64,000 bases of DNA from Teretinema sp942493045 (GTDB lineage Bacteria; Spirochaetota; Spirochaetia; Treponematales; Treponemataceae): assembly GCA_942493045.1 (NCBI GenBank), contig OW818665.1, positions 1,860,001-1,924,000 of the forward strand, read 5' to 3'. Below the pieces are notes generated by a model. The model saw only the letters and a list, made by a program, of their open reading frames with translations, was not told the origin of the DNA and ran no database searches. Below, piece by piece: positions 50,522-59,399 of the stretch (its first letter is position 1; each line of letters begins with the position of its first letter). A program made the translations under genes and the position numbers.

Positions 50522-51566
50522 CAGTTTCTTCCTTCTGCTTGGGCAACTTGATTGAATTCTTGAGGTGACTGTAGTCGGTCATGCCGAGTCCAAGGTTCCA
50601 CTCTAAAAGTTTCTCCTTGATCTCCTGCAGGCTCTTCTTGCCAAAGTTGCGCGTCTTGGCAATATCATCCTCGGTCTTCTTGGTCAATTCGCCTATTGTA
50701 CGAATATTGGCGTTCTTCAGGCAATTTGACGAACGGACTGACAGTTCGAGTTCCTCAACGGGTGTGTTGAGCAGCTGGCGAACGCGCTCGTCCTCTTCAT
50801 CGTAATCGTCATCTTTGCTGATCTCGTTCTCGTTGAAGTTGACGAAGATCGAAAAATGTTCTTTCGAGATCTTGGCGGCTTCGGCCAGAGCGTCTTCCGG
50901 ACTGATGGTACCATCGGTCCAGATTTCAAGAATCAGCTTGTCATAATCATTACGCTGCCCGACACGGCAGGGTTCAATGCTGTATTTAACCCTGGTAACG
51001 GGACTGTAGATGGCATCCATCGGGATGGTGCCGACAACTTCGATGTAGCGCTCGTTAACCTCGGCAGGAACATAGCCCCGGCCGAAGTCGACCTGAACTT
51101 CGAATTCTACCCGGCCGCCTTCCATCATGGTAAAAATGGGAACCGGTTCGCTCATGATTTCGAGCTGAGAGTCCTTGGCAAGCATATCACTGGATACGGT
51201 TACCGGGCCCTTGAACTCGTACAGATACGTTTCCTGCTCGACATCTTCGGGAAGCCGCAAACGAATCTGTTTCAGATTATTCAGGACTTCCAAGGTATCT
51301 TCTACAACATTCGGAATCGTTTCAAACTCGCTGGAAATGGAATGAGGTACGCCATCAGCATCGTAAGAGGTAATCTTCACTGCAGAAATTGCATACCCCT
51401 GAATCGATGACAGAAGAACGCGCCGCAATGTATTCCCAACCGTAGTACCAAAACCGGTTTCGAAGGGAGAAGCCGTAAACTTGCCGTAGTCGGGTGTCGA
51501 CTCGTCATGCTCGAAGGTGAGACCCTTCGGCTTTTTAAATCCCTTTAGCAGATTTTTGCGGGCCAT
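50511..51566 (-). CDS. rpoA: DNA-directed RNA polymerase subunit alpha
   Basis: Alpha subunit that starts polymerase assembly and contacts upstream DNA and activators; 351 residues. The N-terminal dimerisation domain has FTASPFETGFGTTVGNTLRRVLLSS; an acidic linker (DDDYDEEDE) follows at about 265; the C-terminal domain has LELSVRSSNCLKNANIRTIGEL and NFGKKSLQEIKEKL. It lies 11 nt downstream of rpsD. Confidence 0.97.
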   Translation of the reverse strand: MARKNLLKGFKKPKGLTFEHDESTPDYGKFTASPFETGFGTTVGNTLRRVLLSSIQGYAISAVKITSYDADGVPHSISSEFETIPNVVEDTLEVLNNLKQIRLRLPEDVEQETYLYEFKGPVTVSSDMLAKDSQLEIMSEPVPIFTMMEGGRVEFEVQVDFGRGYVPAEVNERYIEVVGTIPMDAIYSPVTRVKYSIEPCRVGQRNDYDKLILEIWTDGTISPEDALAEAAKISKEHFSIFVNFNENEISKDDDYDEEDERVRQLLNTPVEELELSVRSSNCLKNANIRTIGELTKKTEDDIAKTRNFGKKSLQEIKEKLLEWNLGLGMTDYSHLKNSIKLPKQKEETDEA

Positions 51567-51577
51567 TCGAACTCCTC

Positions 51578-52213
51578 TTACTTGGAATAGAGCTCGACCA
51601 CGAGCTGTTCTTTAATGTCGGCCAGGTCGGTCACATCCGCGCGGTGAGGCACGGACACAAAGGTTCCTTTCAGGTTATCTTCGTCGATCTGGATCCAGGA
51701 ACAAACACCGGATTTAGAGACTTCCTTGAGGGAGTCCTTGATCACGCTGAGTTTCTTACTGATTTCCTTAACTTCGACAGTATCACCGGCCTTAACGATA
51801 TAGCTTGGAATGTTGACTGGCTTGCCATTAACGAGGATGTGCCCATGTTGTACGATCTGGCGGGCCTGGTTGCGGTTAACCGCGAAATGCATGCGGAATA
51901 CCACATTGTCCAGTCTGCGTTCCAGAAGGCCAATGAGGTTTTCGCCGGTAATACCGGGCATTCCGAGCGCGCGGTCAAAGAAAATACGGAACTGTCTTTC
52001 GAGCATACCGTAGCTTCTCTTGAGTTTCTGCTTCTCGCGAAGCTGAACTCCGTAATCGCTTCTCTTGCCGGTGCGGGCCTTGGGGTCCTTGCCGGGAATC
52101 GGGCGTTTTTTGTTAATAGGACATTTTTCAGTTTTGCAGCGGTCGCCCTTGAGGAAAAGCTTTTTCTGCTCGGTGCGGCAGAGTCTGCAAAGGGGTCCTG
52201 TATATCTTGCCAT
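51578..52213 (-). CDS. rpsD: Ribosomal protein S4 (zinc-binding type)
   Basis: Primary 16S-binding protein of the small subunit; 211 residues. Four cysteines in the first 31 residues (LCRLC, RCKTEKC) mark the zinc-containing S4 form. The S4 RNA-binding domain (RRLDNVVFRMHFAVNRNQARQIVQHGHILVNG) is intact. In many bacteria S4 also represses its own operon; no target site was identified here. Confidence 0.96.
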   Translation of the reverse strand: MARYTGPLCRLCRTEQKKLFLKGDRCKTEKCPINKKRPIPGKDPKARTGKRSDYGVQLREKQKLKRSYGMLERQFRIFFDRALGMPGITGENLIGLLERRLDNVVFRMHFAVNRNQARQIVQHGHILVNGKPVNIPSYIVKAGDTVEVKEISKKLSVIKDSLKEVSKSGVCSWIQIDEDNLKGTFVSVPHRADVTDLADIKEQLVVELYSK

Positions 52214-52227
52214 TTACTTCTCCTTTG

Positions 52228-52608
52228 TCAGATGCGCCGGGTCTTCCGGGGACGGCAGCCATTGTGAGGAATGGGGGTCACATCATTGATGGACTTGACC
52301 CGCAAACCGAGGGCTCCAAGGGAACGGACAGCGGACTCGCGTCCAACGCCGGGACCCTTGACGAAAACATGCACTTCGCGAAGCCCGTAAGGAAGGGCCT
52401 TCTGAACTGCTGTTTCTGCCACAGTCTGTGCCGCGAAAGGAGTTGACTTCTTTGCGCCATTAAAACCGAGACCGCCGGAAGATGCCCATGCCAGGGCATT
52501 TCCCTTCAGATCGGTGATTGTAACGATCGTATTATTGAACGTTGCCTGAATGTACACATTACCTTCGTATACACTCTTTTTTTCTTTCCGTTTTTTTACG
52601 GTTGCCAC
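52228..52608 (-). CDS. rpsK: Ribosomal protein S11
   Basis: Small-subunit platform protein; 126 residues. Clear family motifs VYIQATFNNTIVTITD, GFNGAKKSTPFAAQ, VFVKGPGVGRESAVRSL and TPIPHNGCRPRKTRRI at the C-terminus. Lies 14 nt before rpsD in the alpha operon order rpsM-rpsK-rpsD-rpoA-rplQ. Confidence 0.97.
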   Translation of the reverse strand: MATVKKRKEKKSVYEGNVYIQATFNNTIVTITDLKGNALAWASSGGLGFNGAKKSTPFAAQTVAETAVQKALPYGLREVHVFVKGPGVGRESAVRSLGALGLRVKSINDVTPIPHNGCRPRKTRRI

Positions 52609-52633
52609 GTTGATTCTACCTCCACTTTACCGA

Positions 52634-52999
52634 TTACTTCTTCTTACCGGCGACAGTCTTCTTTTTACCCTTACGAGTGCGGGCATTTGTCTTGGTGCGC
52701 TGTCCGCGAACCGGAAGACCCTTTCTGTGCCGGAGACCCCGGTAACAGCCGATATCCATGAGACGTTTGATGTTCAGACCAATTTCGGTCCTGAGACGGC
52801 CCTCAACCTTGAACTCGGTTTCAATCAGGTTTCTGATTTCGGCCAGTTCATCCTGGTTCAGGTCGTTGATCAGCCTCATCGGATCAGTTTTGGTCTTCTC
52901 GCAGATTTCATCCGCTGAAGAACGGCCGATTCCGTAGATGTAGGTCAACGCAATATTGACATGCTTGTTAGGGAGGTCGACTCCCGCTATACGAGCCAT
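52634..52999 (-). CDS. rpsM: Ribosomal protein S13
   Basis: Small-subunit head protein contacting the P-site tRNA and L5; 121 residues. MARIAGVDLPNKHVNIALTYIYGIG and RGLRHRKGLPVRGQRTKTNARTRKGKKKT are diagnostic; the tail is Lys-rich. Follows rpmJ after 13 nt. Confidence 0.97.
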   Translation of the reverse strand: MARIAGVDLPNKHVNIALTYIYGIGRSSADEICEKTKTDPMRLINDLNQDELAEIRNLIETEFKVEGRLRTEIGLNIKRLMDIGCYRGLRHRKGLPVRGQRTKTNARTRKGKKKTVAGKKK

Positions 53000-53012
53000 T
53001 CTAACTCCTCCG

Positions 53013-53126
53013 TCAGCCCTGACGCTGTTTGTGCTTGGGATTGGTACAGATTATTCGGACAATGCCGCGCCGTCTGATGATCTTGCACTTATCGCATATG
53101 GGCTTTACACTTGTTCTTACCTTCAT
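53013..53126 (-). CDS. rpmJ: Ribosomal protein L36 (zinc type)
   Basis: A 37-residue large-subunit protein. MKVRTSVKPICDKCKII with the later Cys and His (ICTNPKHKQRQG) forms the C-C-C-H zinc site of the standard L36. It lies between secY and rpsM, the usual place; infA, adk and map, often found here, are missing. Confidence 0.95.
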   Translation of the reverse strand: MKVRTSVKPICDKCKIIRRRGIVRIICTNPKHKQRQG

Positions 53127-53178
53127 AAAAAACCCCCTTGGGAAAGGCGTACAGAATACACCATTTCCCACTCTTGAT

Positions 53179-54498
53179 CTACAGGTTCCGCGCCCTGATT
53201 TTGCCCTTCTTGACCAGGCCTTCGTGGTGATGCATCTTGAGCTGCGCCTCAATCTGACTCATGGTATCGAGGTCGACACCGACAAGAATCAGCAGTGAAG
53301 TACCGCCCATCAACATCGCGATGGACTGGGGAAAGCCGAATAACCGCTGGATGATCGTCGGTAACACCGCTATCATCGCCAGGTATAAGGATCCCGGAAG
53401 AACCAACCGGTTCAGGATCTTCTGCATATACTCTTCCGTCTTATCAGTTCGGATGCCGGGAATCGAGCCGCCGTTTTCCCGGATCTGTTTTGCAATTTCC
53501 GTGGGGTTCAGTGTTACCTGTGTATAGAAATAAGCAAAGAACACGATAAGAAGAACATAAAAGACATTGTACCACAAACCATTCGGTCTGAGGAAGGTCG
53601 CCAGGCTGTTCAGCCAGCGAACGTTCGGTCCGATACTGGACGCCACCTGCAGCGGGAAGGTCAGGAAAGATGAGGCAAAAATTACCGGAATAACTCCGGA
53701 AGGATTAATCTTGAACGGAATATAAGTATTCTGTCCGCCATACATCTTGCGTCCGACAACCCGCTTGGCATAATGCACCGGAATCTTGCGCTGTCCCTGT
53801 TGCTCATAGACAACGAGTGCCACAATCGCCACAAACATGAACATAGCCACAATTACAAACACCGGATTAAGGTCACCGGTCTGCACCAGCTTGATCAGCT
53901 CCCATACGGCGCTCGGCAAACGGGCGACGATACCGGCGAAAATCAGCATGGAGATACCGTTACCGATACCGCGGCTGGTGATTTGCTCGCCCAGCCAGAC
54001 AGTGATCATTGTACCGGTCGTTACCGTCAGCATAGCGATCAGCGTATAGGCCAGCTTACTCTGCAGCACTACGGCTCCCGGAATGCTGTAAGCATAGACG
54101 GTTGTCGCGTAAGACTGAATAAGGGCGACAGCGATTGTCGCCAGGCGGGTCCAGTACTGAATCTTCTTGCGGCCACCGTCTTCCTCGGCAATCTTTTTAA
54201 GACTGGGGAAAATGATCAGCGCAAGCTGCATCAGAATCTGGGTGGAGATATACGGCATCACACCAAGCATGAATACGGAGAAATTCGAAAAGGCACCGCC
54301 GGCGAAAAAGTCCATATAATCAATGAACGCGTTTCCGCGCAGCTGTGACTTGAAAAACGCCGTCAAGGCATGGGGATCAATACCTGGAATTGTCAGTACC
54401 GAACCCAAGCGGTATACAGCAAGGACAATGACAGTAAAAAGGATCCTCTCGCGAAGCTCCTTGATTCTGAACATATTTAGAAAAGCATTGTTTGCCAT
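53179..54498 (-). CDS. secY: Preprotein translocase subunit SecY
   Basis: Channel of the Sec translocon; 439 residues with ten hydrophobic segments. The family signatures include LGVMPYISTQILMQL (plug/TM2 region), SILIFAGIVARLPS-type TM5, and the C-terminal RTDKTEEYMQKILNRL with the SecA/ribosome-contact loop. It follows rplO after 20 nt in the spc-type order. Confidence 0.97.
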   Translation of the reverse strand: MANNAFLNMFRIKELRERILFTVIVLAVYRLGSVLTIPGIDPHALTAFFKSQLRGNAFIDYMDFFAGGAFSNFSVFMLGVMPYISTQILMQLALIIFPSLKKIAEEDGGRKKIQYWTRLATIAVALIQSYATTVYAYSIPGAVVLQSKLAYTLIAMLTVTTGTMITVWLGEQITSRGIGNGISMLIFAGIVARLPSAVWELIKLVQTGDLNPVFVIVAMFMFVAIVALVVYEQQGQRKIPVHYAKRVVGRKMYGGQNTYIPFKINPSGVIPVIFASSFLTFPLQVASSIGPNVRWLNSLATFLRPNGLWYNVFYVLLIVFFAYFYTQVTLNPTEIAKQIRENGGSIPGIRTDKTEEYMQKILNRLVLPGSLYLAMIAVLPTIIQRLFGFPQSIAMLMGGTSLLILVGVDLDTMSQIEAQLKMHHHEGLVKKGKIRARNL

Positions 54499-54518
54499 GT
54501 CTCTACACCCGCTCCCGA

Positions 54519-54971
54519 TTATGCTTCGGCCTGGACGACGGAGCCGCCAGCCTTTTCGATCTTCTCCTTCGCAGAAGCAGAAACCTTGTCAACCTGAACA
54601 GTAAGCTTCTTGGTAATCTCGCCATCGCCGAGAAGTTTTACCAATGCACTGCCCTTCTTGAGCAGACCCTTGAGAATAAGGGTTTCCTTGCTGACGGTCT
54701 CACCATTAACGTACCGGGTCTCGATATCCCGAAGATTGAACACTTCGTAATCGGTCCGGAAAGGATAGTTGGAAAAACCACGCTTCGCGATGCGGCGATA
54801 CAAAGGCATCTGACCGCCTTCGAAACCAACATATACCTTGCCGCCGGAGCGGGACTGCTGTCCCTTGTTACCGCGGCCAGCGGTAGTACCACGGCCCGAT
54901 GAGGAACCGCGGCCGACAATCCGCTTCTTTTTATTAGCTCCTTCCGGAGCGTAAAGGTTAAAATCAGACAT
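54519..54971 (-). CDS. rplO: Ribosomal protein L15
   Basis: Large-subunit protein that bridges 23S domains; 150 residues. The Gly/Arg-rich start (KKRIVGRGSSSGRGTTAGRGNKGQ) and FEGGQMPLYRRIAKRGF are diagnostic. Its ATG overlaps the rpmD stop (TAATG). Confidence 0.96.
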   Translation of the reverse strand: MSDFNLYAPEGANKKKRIVGRGSSSGRGTTAGRGNKGQQSRSGGKVYVGFEGGQMPLYRRIAKRGFSNYPFRTDYEVFNLRDIETRYVNGETVSKETLILKGLLKKGSALVKLLGDGEITKKLTVQVDKVSASAKEKIEKAGGSVVQAEA

Positions 54972-55156
54972 TATTTGATCTCCTTGACTTCAACAAGGTG
55001 AGATACGGCCGCTACCATTCCGAGAATCGGGTCGGTAGCGTCATGCTCCACTGTTGAATTGAGCTTTTTCAGGCCCAGAGAACGAACTGTTGCGCTAACC
55101 TTCGGTTTCTGACCAATCGTACTGCGTACGAGTTTGACACAAATCCTTTTTGCCAT
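54971..55156 (-). CDS. rpmD: Ribosomal protein L30
   Basis: A 61-residue large-subunit protein. CVKLVRSTIGQKPKVSATVRSLGLKKLNSTVEHD is the L30 pattern. The ATG at 55156 is 2 nt after the rpsE stop, with GTGGGGT upstream; a longer frame through rpsE is not plausible. L30 is absent in some bacterial groups. Confidence 0.94.
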   Translation of the reverse strand: MAKRICVKLVRSTIGQKPKVSATVRSLGLKKLNSTVEHDATDPILGMVAAVSHLVEVKEIK

Positions 55157-55158
55157 AG

Positions 55159-55668
55159 TTAACCCCACAGATCTTTCAGGGCTTTACCCCTGTTCTTTGC
55201 CACGGTGCGGGCACTCATAAGACTCTTGACCGCTTCGAAGGTAGCGCGGATGACGTTGACGGAGCTGTTGGAACCGAGGGACTTGGAAAGCACATCGGTT
55301 GCACCCGCAGCTTCGAGAACGGCACGAACCGGGCCGCCGGCGATAAGACCGGTACCGGAACAAGCCGGCTTGAGCAGTACAGAGGAAGCCTTGAATTCAG
55401 CCTGAATTTCATGAGGAATGGTTCCGTTTTTCAACGGAATATAAATCATGTTTCTTTTGGCCTTGTCGATACTCTTGCGGATGGCTTCGGAAACGTCATT
55501 AGCCTTTCCAAATCCAAAACCGACCTTTCCCTTCTGATCGCCGACAACAGTCAGCGCGGAGAAGGAAAAGCGGCGTCCGCCCTTTACGACTTTCGCCGTA
55601 CGGTTCAGCTTGACCAGTTTCTCAACAAATTCTTTCGGCTGGTCCCTGTTATAATCTTTGTGTTCCAT
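55159..55668 (-). CDS. rpsE: Ribosomal protein S5
   Basis: Small-subunit protein needed for decoding accuracy; 169 residues. The double-stranded RNA-binding domain (LVKLNRTAKVVKGGRRFSFSALTVVGDQKGKVGFGFGKA) and C-terminal GTGLIAGGPVRAVLEAAG are intact. The Gly-rich loop linked to spectinomycin response (VVKGGRRF) looks wild-type. Confidence 0.97.
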   Translation of the reverse strand: MEHKDYNRDQPKEFVEKLVKLNRTAKVVKGGRRFSFSALTVVGDQKGKVGFGFGKANDVSEAIRKSIDKAKRNMIYIPLKNGTIPHEIQAEFKASSVLLKPACSGTGLIAGGPVRAVLEAAGATDVLSKSLGSNSSVNVIRATFEAVKSLMSARTVAKNRGKALKDLWG

Positions 55669-55676
55669 AGTCTCTC

Positions 55677-56039
55677 CTAGAAGTCGATCCCGGCTTTGCG
55701 GGCACCTTCGGCAACGGCCTTCACTACACCATGGTAGAGATAACCGTTACGGTCGAAAACAACGGAAGTAATATTCTTTTCCTTGAGCCGGCGACCGATT
55801 TCCTCACCAACCTTGGAACCGGAGGCAATATTTGTCCTCAGGGCCGCAAGGTCCTTTTCCAGGGTAGAAACAGCTGCAAGTGTGCATCCAGTGTCATCGT
55901 TGATAACCTGAACCGAAAGGTTCCAGTTGCTTTTCGTCACCGTCATGCGGGGACGCTCAGCGGTACCGTGAATGCGCTTGCGGATATGAATCTTCCTCTT
56001 AAGTCTCTTTCTGTCTTTTTCGTTAAGTTTCTTGAACAT
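55677..56039 (-). CDS. rplR: Ribosomal protein L18
   Basis: 5S rRNA-binding protein; 120 residues. The motifs KIHIRKRIHGTAERPRMTV, NLSVQVINDD and VVFDRNGYLYHGVVKAVAEGARKAGIDF are standard. Basic N-terminus. Follows rplF after 12 nt. Confidence 0.96.
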   Translation of the reverse strand: MFKKLNEKDRKRLKRKIHIRKRIHGTAERPRMTVTKSNWNLSVQVINDDTGCTLAAVSTLEKDLAALRTNIASGSKVGEEIGRRLKEKNITSVVFDRNGYLYHGVVKAVAEGARKAGIDF

Positions 56040-56051
56040 ATCGCATCACCC

Positions 56052-56591
56052 TTATTTAACGCCGGACTTACCGACTTTCCGTTTGATAACTTCGGTATCA
56101 TAGCGGATACCCTTACCCTTGTAGGGCTCGGGACCGCGAAGCTTCCGAACCTGGGCGGCAAACTCGCCGACCTCGTCTTTCCGGATGCCGGTAATGGTAA
56201 TCCTGCCCTGGGCATCGGCGGTAACCGCGAGCCCTTCCGGAATGGCAGCGATAAAGTCATTCGAGTAACCGAGATTCATTACCAAAAGCTTGCCCTGGAC
56301 CTCGGCACGATAACCGACGCCGTTAATAACAAGTACTTTCGAGAAACCGGTTGTTACTCCCATTACCATATTGTTCAGAAGGTTCCGATACAAGCCATGA
56401 CTGGAGCGGGACTGCTTGGTGTCATCCTTGCGGGTAACAACAGCGATGGCTCCGTCGACTTTCACGGTAACATTCGGTTCATAGGTCTGTGAGAGTTTCC
56501 CCTTGGGACCTTCAACCATAATGGTGTCTGCGGTAACAGTAACCTTGACTCCCGCCGGAATGGTAACGGGAAGCTTTCCAATTCTTGACAT
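56052..56591 (-). CDS. rplF: Ribosomal protein L6
   Basis: Protein at the base of the L7/L12 stalk near the factor-binding site; 179 residues with two related domains. MSRIGKLPVTIPAGVKV at the start and the C-terminal signature GPEPYKGKGIRYDTEVIKRKVGKSG are diagnostic. Confidence 0.97.
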   Translation of the reverse strand: MSRIGKLPVTIPAGVKVTVTADTIMVEGPKGKLSQTYEPNVTVKVDGAIAVVTRKDDTKQSRSSHGLYRNLLNNMVMGVTTGFSKVLVINGVGYRAEVQGKLLVMNLGYSNDFIAAIPEGLAVTADAQGRITITGIRKDEVGEFAAQVRKLRGPEPYKGKGIRYDTEVIKRKVGKSGVK

Positions 56592-56601
56592 AACTTCCTC
56601 C

Positions 56602-57000
56602 TTACCAGACGGTACAGATCAGCTCGCCGCCGACCTGCTTCTCCTGGGCTTTCTTACCAGTGGTAACGCCCAGTGAAGTCGATACAATCAAGGTACCATA
56701 CCCGTTATAAACACGGGGCAGGTTCTTGTAGCTCGCATATACACGCCGGCCGGGTTTCGAAACCTTTTCGATACCGTGAATCACCGGAGTGTCCTGTTCA
56801 TCATATTTCAAGAAAACGCGAATCAAGTTCAAGCCATCCTGGTTAACCTTCTTGAAGTTCTTGATAAACCCTTCGGTTTTCAGAATCTTCACGATTTCCA
56901 GTTTGAGTTTGGAGGCGGGAATGTCTACCTTTTCGTGGCGGGCCATTGCCGCATTCCGGACCTTGGTTAGCATATCTGCTATGGGATCTGAAACGCTCAT
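56602..57000 (-). CDS. rpsH: Ribosomal protein S8
   Basis: 16S central-domain binder; 132 residues. SDPIADMLTKVRNA at the start and the C-terminal GYGTLIVSTSLGVTTGKKAQEKQVGGELICTVW are typical. In E. coli S8 represses the spc operon; no clear mimic of its 16S target was identified here. Confidence 0.97.
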   Translation of the reverse strand: MSVSDPIADMLTKVRNAAMARHEKVDIPASKLKLEIVKILKTEGFIKNFKKVNQDGLNLIRVFLKYDEQDTPVIHGIEKVSKPGRRVYASYKNLPRVYNGYGTLIVSTSLGVTTGKKAQEKQVGGELICTVW

Positions 57001-57016
57001 ATTTTTGTCCTCCCTA

Positions 57017-57202
57017 CTACCAGCTGGATTTAGTAACGCCTGGAATCAGACCTTCACTAGCCAATTTACGGAAGCAGATACGACACATCTGAAACTTCCT
57101 GAGATATCCTCTCGGCCGACCGCAAACCCTGCACCGGTTATATTTCCGGGTTGCATACTTGGGCGTACTGTTGGCCTTATTAATCATCGCTGTTGTAGCC
57201 AT
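57017..57202 (-). CDS. rpsZ: Ribosomal protein S14 type Z (zinc)
   Basis: A 61-residue short S14 with the zinc knuckle CRVCGRPRGYLRKFQMCRIC and the end GLIPGVTKSSW. This zinc-containing form replaces the longer zinc-free S14 of enterobacteria. It lies between rplE and rpsH as in the standard order. Confidence 0.96.
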   Translation of the reverse strand: MATTAMINKANSTPKYATRKYNRCRVCGRPRGYLRKFQMCRICFRKLASEGLIPGVTKSSW

Positions 57203-57213
57203 GAATTCCTCAC

Positions 57214-57765
57214 TTATTTCCGGAAGGGCATGCCGAACTTGGTCAGAAGAGCCTTGGCTTCCTGGTCAGTTTTGGCAGTGGTAACCACATTGATATTCAA
57301 ACCGGCAATGCGTTCGATCTTGTCGAAGTCGATTTCCGGGAAAATAATCTGTTCTGTGATACCCAATGAATAATTTCCGTGTCCATCAAACCCATTCGGG
57401 TTGATGCCGCGAAAATCCTTAACGCGCGGTAAGGCTACGTTCACAAAGCGGTCGAGAAACTCGTACATCCTTGCGCCGCGAAGCGTTACCACAACGCCCA
57501 CTTCATTGCCCTGGCGGAGCTTGAAATTCGCAATACTCTTCTTTGCCTTAGTTTTCACAGCCTTCTGACCGGTAATCAAACCAAGGTCACCAGCTGCGGC
57601 ATCAAGGAGTTTCTTATTTGCAAGCGCCTCGCCAATACCCATGCTCACCACAATTTTGGTAAGCCGCGGTGTCTGCATAACAGACTTGTATCCAAGCTCC
57701 TTGAAGAGCTCGGGGGCGATCTTTTCGAGATAGACTTTCTTAAGCCGAGGTACGATATTACTCAT
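57214..57765 (-). CDS. rplE: Ribosomal protein L5
   Basis: 5S rRNA-binding protein touching the P-site tRNA; 183 residues. PRLTKIVVSMGIGEALANKK, FKLRQGNEVGVVVTLRG, DRFVNVALPRVKDFRGINPNGFDG and INVVTTAKTDQEAKALL are diagnostic. The ATG at 57765 overlaps the rplX stop (TAATG), so an upstream in-frame start inside rplX is discarded. Confidence 0.96.
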   Translation of the reverse strand: MSNIVPRLKKVYLEKIAPELFKELGYKSVMQTPRLTKIVVSMGIGEALANKKLLDAAAGDLGLITGQKAVKTKAKKSIANFKLRQGNEVGVVVTLRGARMYEFLDRFVNVALPRVKDFRGINPNGFDGHGNYSLGITEQIIFPEIDFDKIERIAGLNINVVTTAKTDQEAKALLTKFGMPFRK

Positions 57766-58079
57766 TACAGTGCTTCCCCACATTTCCGGCAGACACGAGT
57801 TTTCTTGTCGCCTTCAATCTTGTAACCAATTCGGGTAGGACCGCATTTTTTGCATACGATCATAACATTGGAAACGTGCAGCGCCGCTTCGATCTCGACA
57901 ATTCCGCCGCGATCGGTTTGACTGCGCTTCTTCATGGCCTTCTTGACCAGGTTTACACCGGCAACCAGAACACGATCCTTGTCACGGATGACTCGGATGA
58001 TGTTGCCCCGTTTTCCCTTGTCTTTTCCGGCGATTACTTCTACCGTGTCGTCCTTCCGGATCTTGAATTTCTTTTCCAT
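57765..58079 (-). CDS. rplX: Ribosomal protein L24
   Basis: Early-assembly 23S binder; 104 residues. FKIRKDDTVEVIAGKDKGKRGNIIRV is the KOW motif; GGIVEIEAALHVSNVMIVC follows, then CGPTRIGYKIEGDKKTRVCRKCG. The last part holds CKKC- and CRKC-type cysteine pairs, a zinc-ribbon variant of the L24 tail. The ATG at 58079 with AAGGGG upstream is preferred over an in-frame TTG 6 nt earlier. Confidence 0.95.
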   Translation of the reverse strand: MEKKFKIRKDDTVEVIAGKDKGKRGNIIRVIRDKDRVLVAGVNLVKKAMKKRSQTDRGGIVEIEAALHVSNVMIVCKKCGPTRIGYKIEGDKKTRVCRKCGEAL

Positions 58080-58090
58080 ACTCAATCCCC

Positions 58091-58459
58091 TTACAGAACT
58101 TCCGGAGCCAGAGATACGATCTTCATATAATCGGTATCACGGAGCTCACGGGCCACAGGTCCGAAAATACGCTTACCCTTGGGGTTTTTGTTCGCGTCGA
58201 TGATAACGCAGGCGTTATCGTCAAAGCGAATGTACGTACCGTCGGGACGGCGATATTCCTTGGAAACCCGTACGATAACGGCCTTTTCCACTGAACCTTT
58301 TTTAATTGTGGATGTCGGGAGTGCGTCCTTGACAGCCACCACAATAATGTCACCGATACCGGCATAACGGCGGTGTGAACCGCCGAGAACCTTGATACAC
58401 TGAACGAGCTTGGCGCCCGAGTTGTCGGCGACATTCAATCTACTTTGCATCTGAATCAT
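58091..58459 (-). CDS. rplN: Ribosomal protein L14
   Basis: Interface protein contacting 16S helix 14; 122 residues. RLNVADNSGAKLVQCIKVLGGSHRRYAGIGDIIVV and the C-terminal GPVARELRDTDYMKIVSLAPEVL are clear. It lies 11 nt before rplX. Confidence 0.97.
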   Translation of the reverse strand: MIQMQSRLNVADNSGAKLVQCIKVLGGSHRRYAGIGDIIVVAVKDALPTSTIKKGSVEKAVIVRVSKEYRRPDGTYIRFDDNACVIIDANKNPKGKRIFGPVARELRDTDYMKIVSLAPEVL

Positions 58460-58474
58460 GTCGATACTCCTCGT

Positions 58475-58747
58475 TTACCGTGCGCGCTCAATAATCTCGA
58501 CCAGGCGCCAGCATTTTTCTCTGCTGATCGGCCGGGACTCAACAATTCGTACAGTGTCCCCAACATGGGCATCATTCTTTTCATCATGAGCCTTGTATTT
58601 CTTGCTGCGTGAGACGTACTTCTTGTACAGTCTGTGAAGCTTCTTGGTGCTGACCTGGACAACGATGGTTTTAGCCATCTTGTCGCTGGTTACAACGCCA
58701 ACAAACTCGCGGTTCCCGGTTTTGCTCTGAACAACTTGATCTTCCAC
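58475..58747 (-). CDS. rpsQ: Ribosomal protein S17
   Basis: 16S 5'-domain binder; about 90 residues. NREFVGVVTSDKMAKTIVVQV and GDTVRIVESRPISREKCWRLVEIIE are diagnostic. The GTG at 58747 is chosen because AGGAG lies 7 nt upstream; an earlier start would overlap rpmC heavily. Confidence 0.93.
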   Translation of the reverse strand: MEDQVVQSKTGNREFVGVVTSDKMAKTIVVQVSTKKLHRLYKKYVSRSKKYKAHDEKNDAHVGDTVRIVESRPISREKCWRLVEIIERAR

Positions 58748-58757
58748 GGGCCTGCTC

Positions 58758-58964
58758 CTACTTCGTTCCCTGTTCAGCCATCTTGTGCTGGCCAATCAGC
58801 GTATTCAACGTCGCAATCTCGCGGCGAATCATCCGCTTTTGCAGGGGATTTTCAACATGTCCGATTACCATCTGGAACCGGAGATCCATAAATTTCTTAC
58901 TGAGTTCGTCACGTTTGGAAACAAGTTCGGCGTAAGACAAGCTCTTCATTTCTTTCAGTTTCAT
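58758..58964 (-). CDS. rpmC: Ribosomal protein L29
   Basis: Exit-tunnel rim protein; 68 residues forming two helices. KEMKSLSYAELVSKRDELSKKFMDLRFQ and RMIRREIATLNTLIGQ fit the family. Directly follows rplP by 12 nt. Confidence 0.94.
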   Translation of the reverse strand: MKLKEMKSLSYAELVSKRDELSKKFMDLRFQMVIGHVENPLQKRMIRREIATLNTLIGQHKMAEQGTK

Positions 58965-58976
58965 CTTAAACCTCCC

Positions 58977-59396
58977 TTATTCTACGATTACGCGCTCGGC
59001 AAACTTTGTCTTGAAGGGCAGTTTGCTTCCAGCAAGGTGCATCGCTTCGGCAGCGAGCTCCCGGTCAATACCGGCCATTTCAAACAAAATGGTTCCCGGC
59101 TTTACAACTGCTACCCAGTATTCGGGAGCACCCTTTCCCTTACCCATGCGGGTTTCAGCCGGCTTCTTGGTGAAGGGCTTATCCGGGAACACACGAACCC
59201 ACAGCTTTCCGCCGCGCTTTACCTTACGGTTCAGAGCCACACGGGCTGCTTCCAGCTGACGGTTGGTCAGCCAGAAGGGTTCCAGGGAGACCAGGGCGAA
59301 ATCACCGAAGTCTATGTTGTTTCCTCTGGTAGCGTTGCCCTTGACGCGGCCGCGCTGTACCTTTCGGAACTTTACTCTTTTAGGGCTAAGTGCCAT
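58977..59396 (-). CDS. rplP: Ribosomal protein L16
   Basis: Large-subunit protein needed for A-site tRNA placement; 139 residues. LSPKRVKFRKVQRGRVKGNATRGN, RVFPDKPFTKKPAETRMGKGKG and ILFEMAGIDRELAAEAMHLAGSKLP are standard. Follows rpsC by 3 nt. Confidence 0.97.
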   Translation of the reverse strand: MALSPKRVKFRKVQRGRVKGNATRGNNIDFGDFALVSLEPFWLTNRQLEAARVALNRKVKRGGKLWVRVFPDKPFTKKPAETRMGKGKGAPEYWVAVVKPGTILFEMAGIDRELAAEAMHLAGSKLPFKTKFAERVIVE

Positions 59397-59399
59397 CGC

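Noticed and set aside
54971..55168. L30 with a 4-residue N-terminal extension into rpsE
   Set aside because: The ATG 2 nt after the rpsE stop has a good SD and matches normal L30 length.
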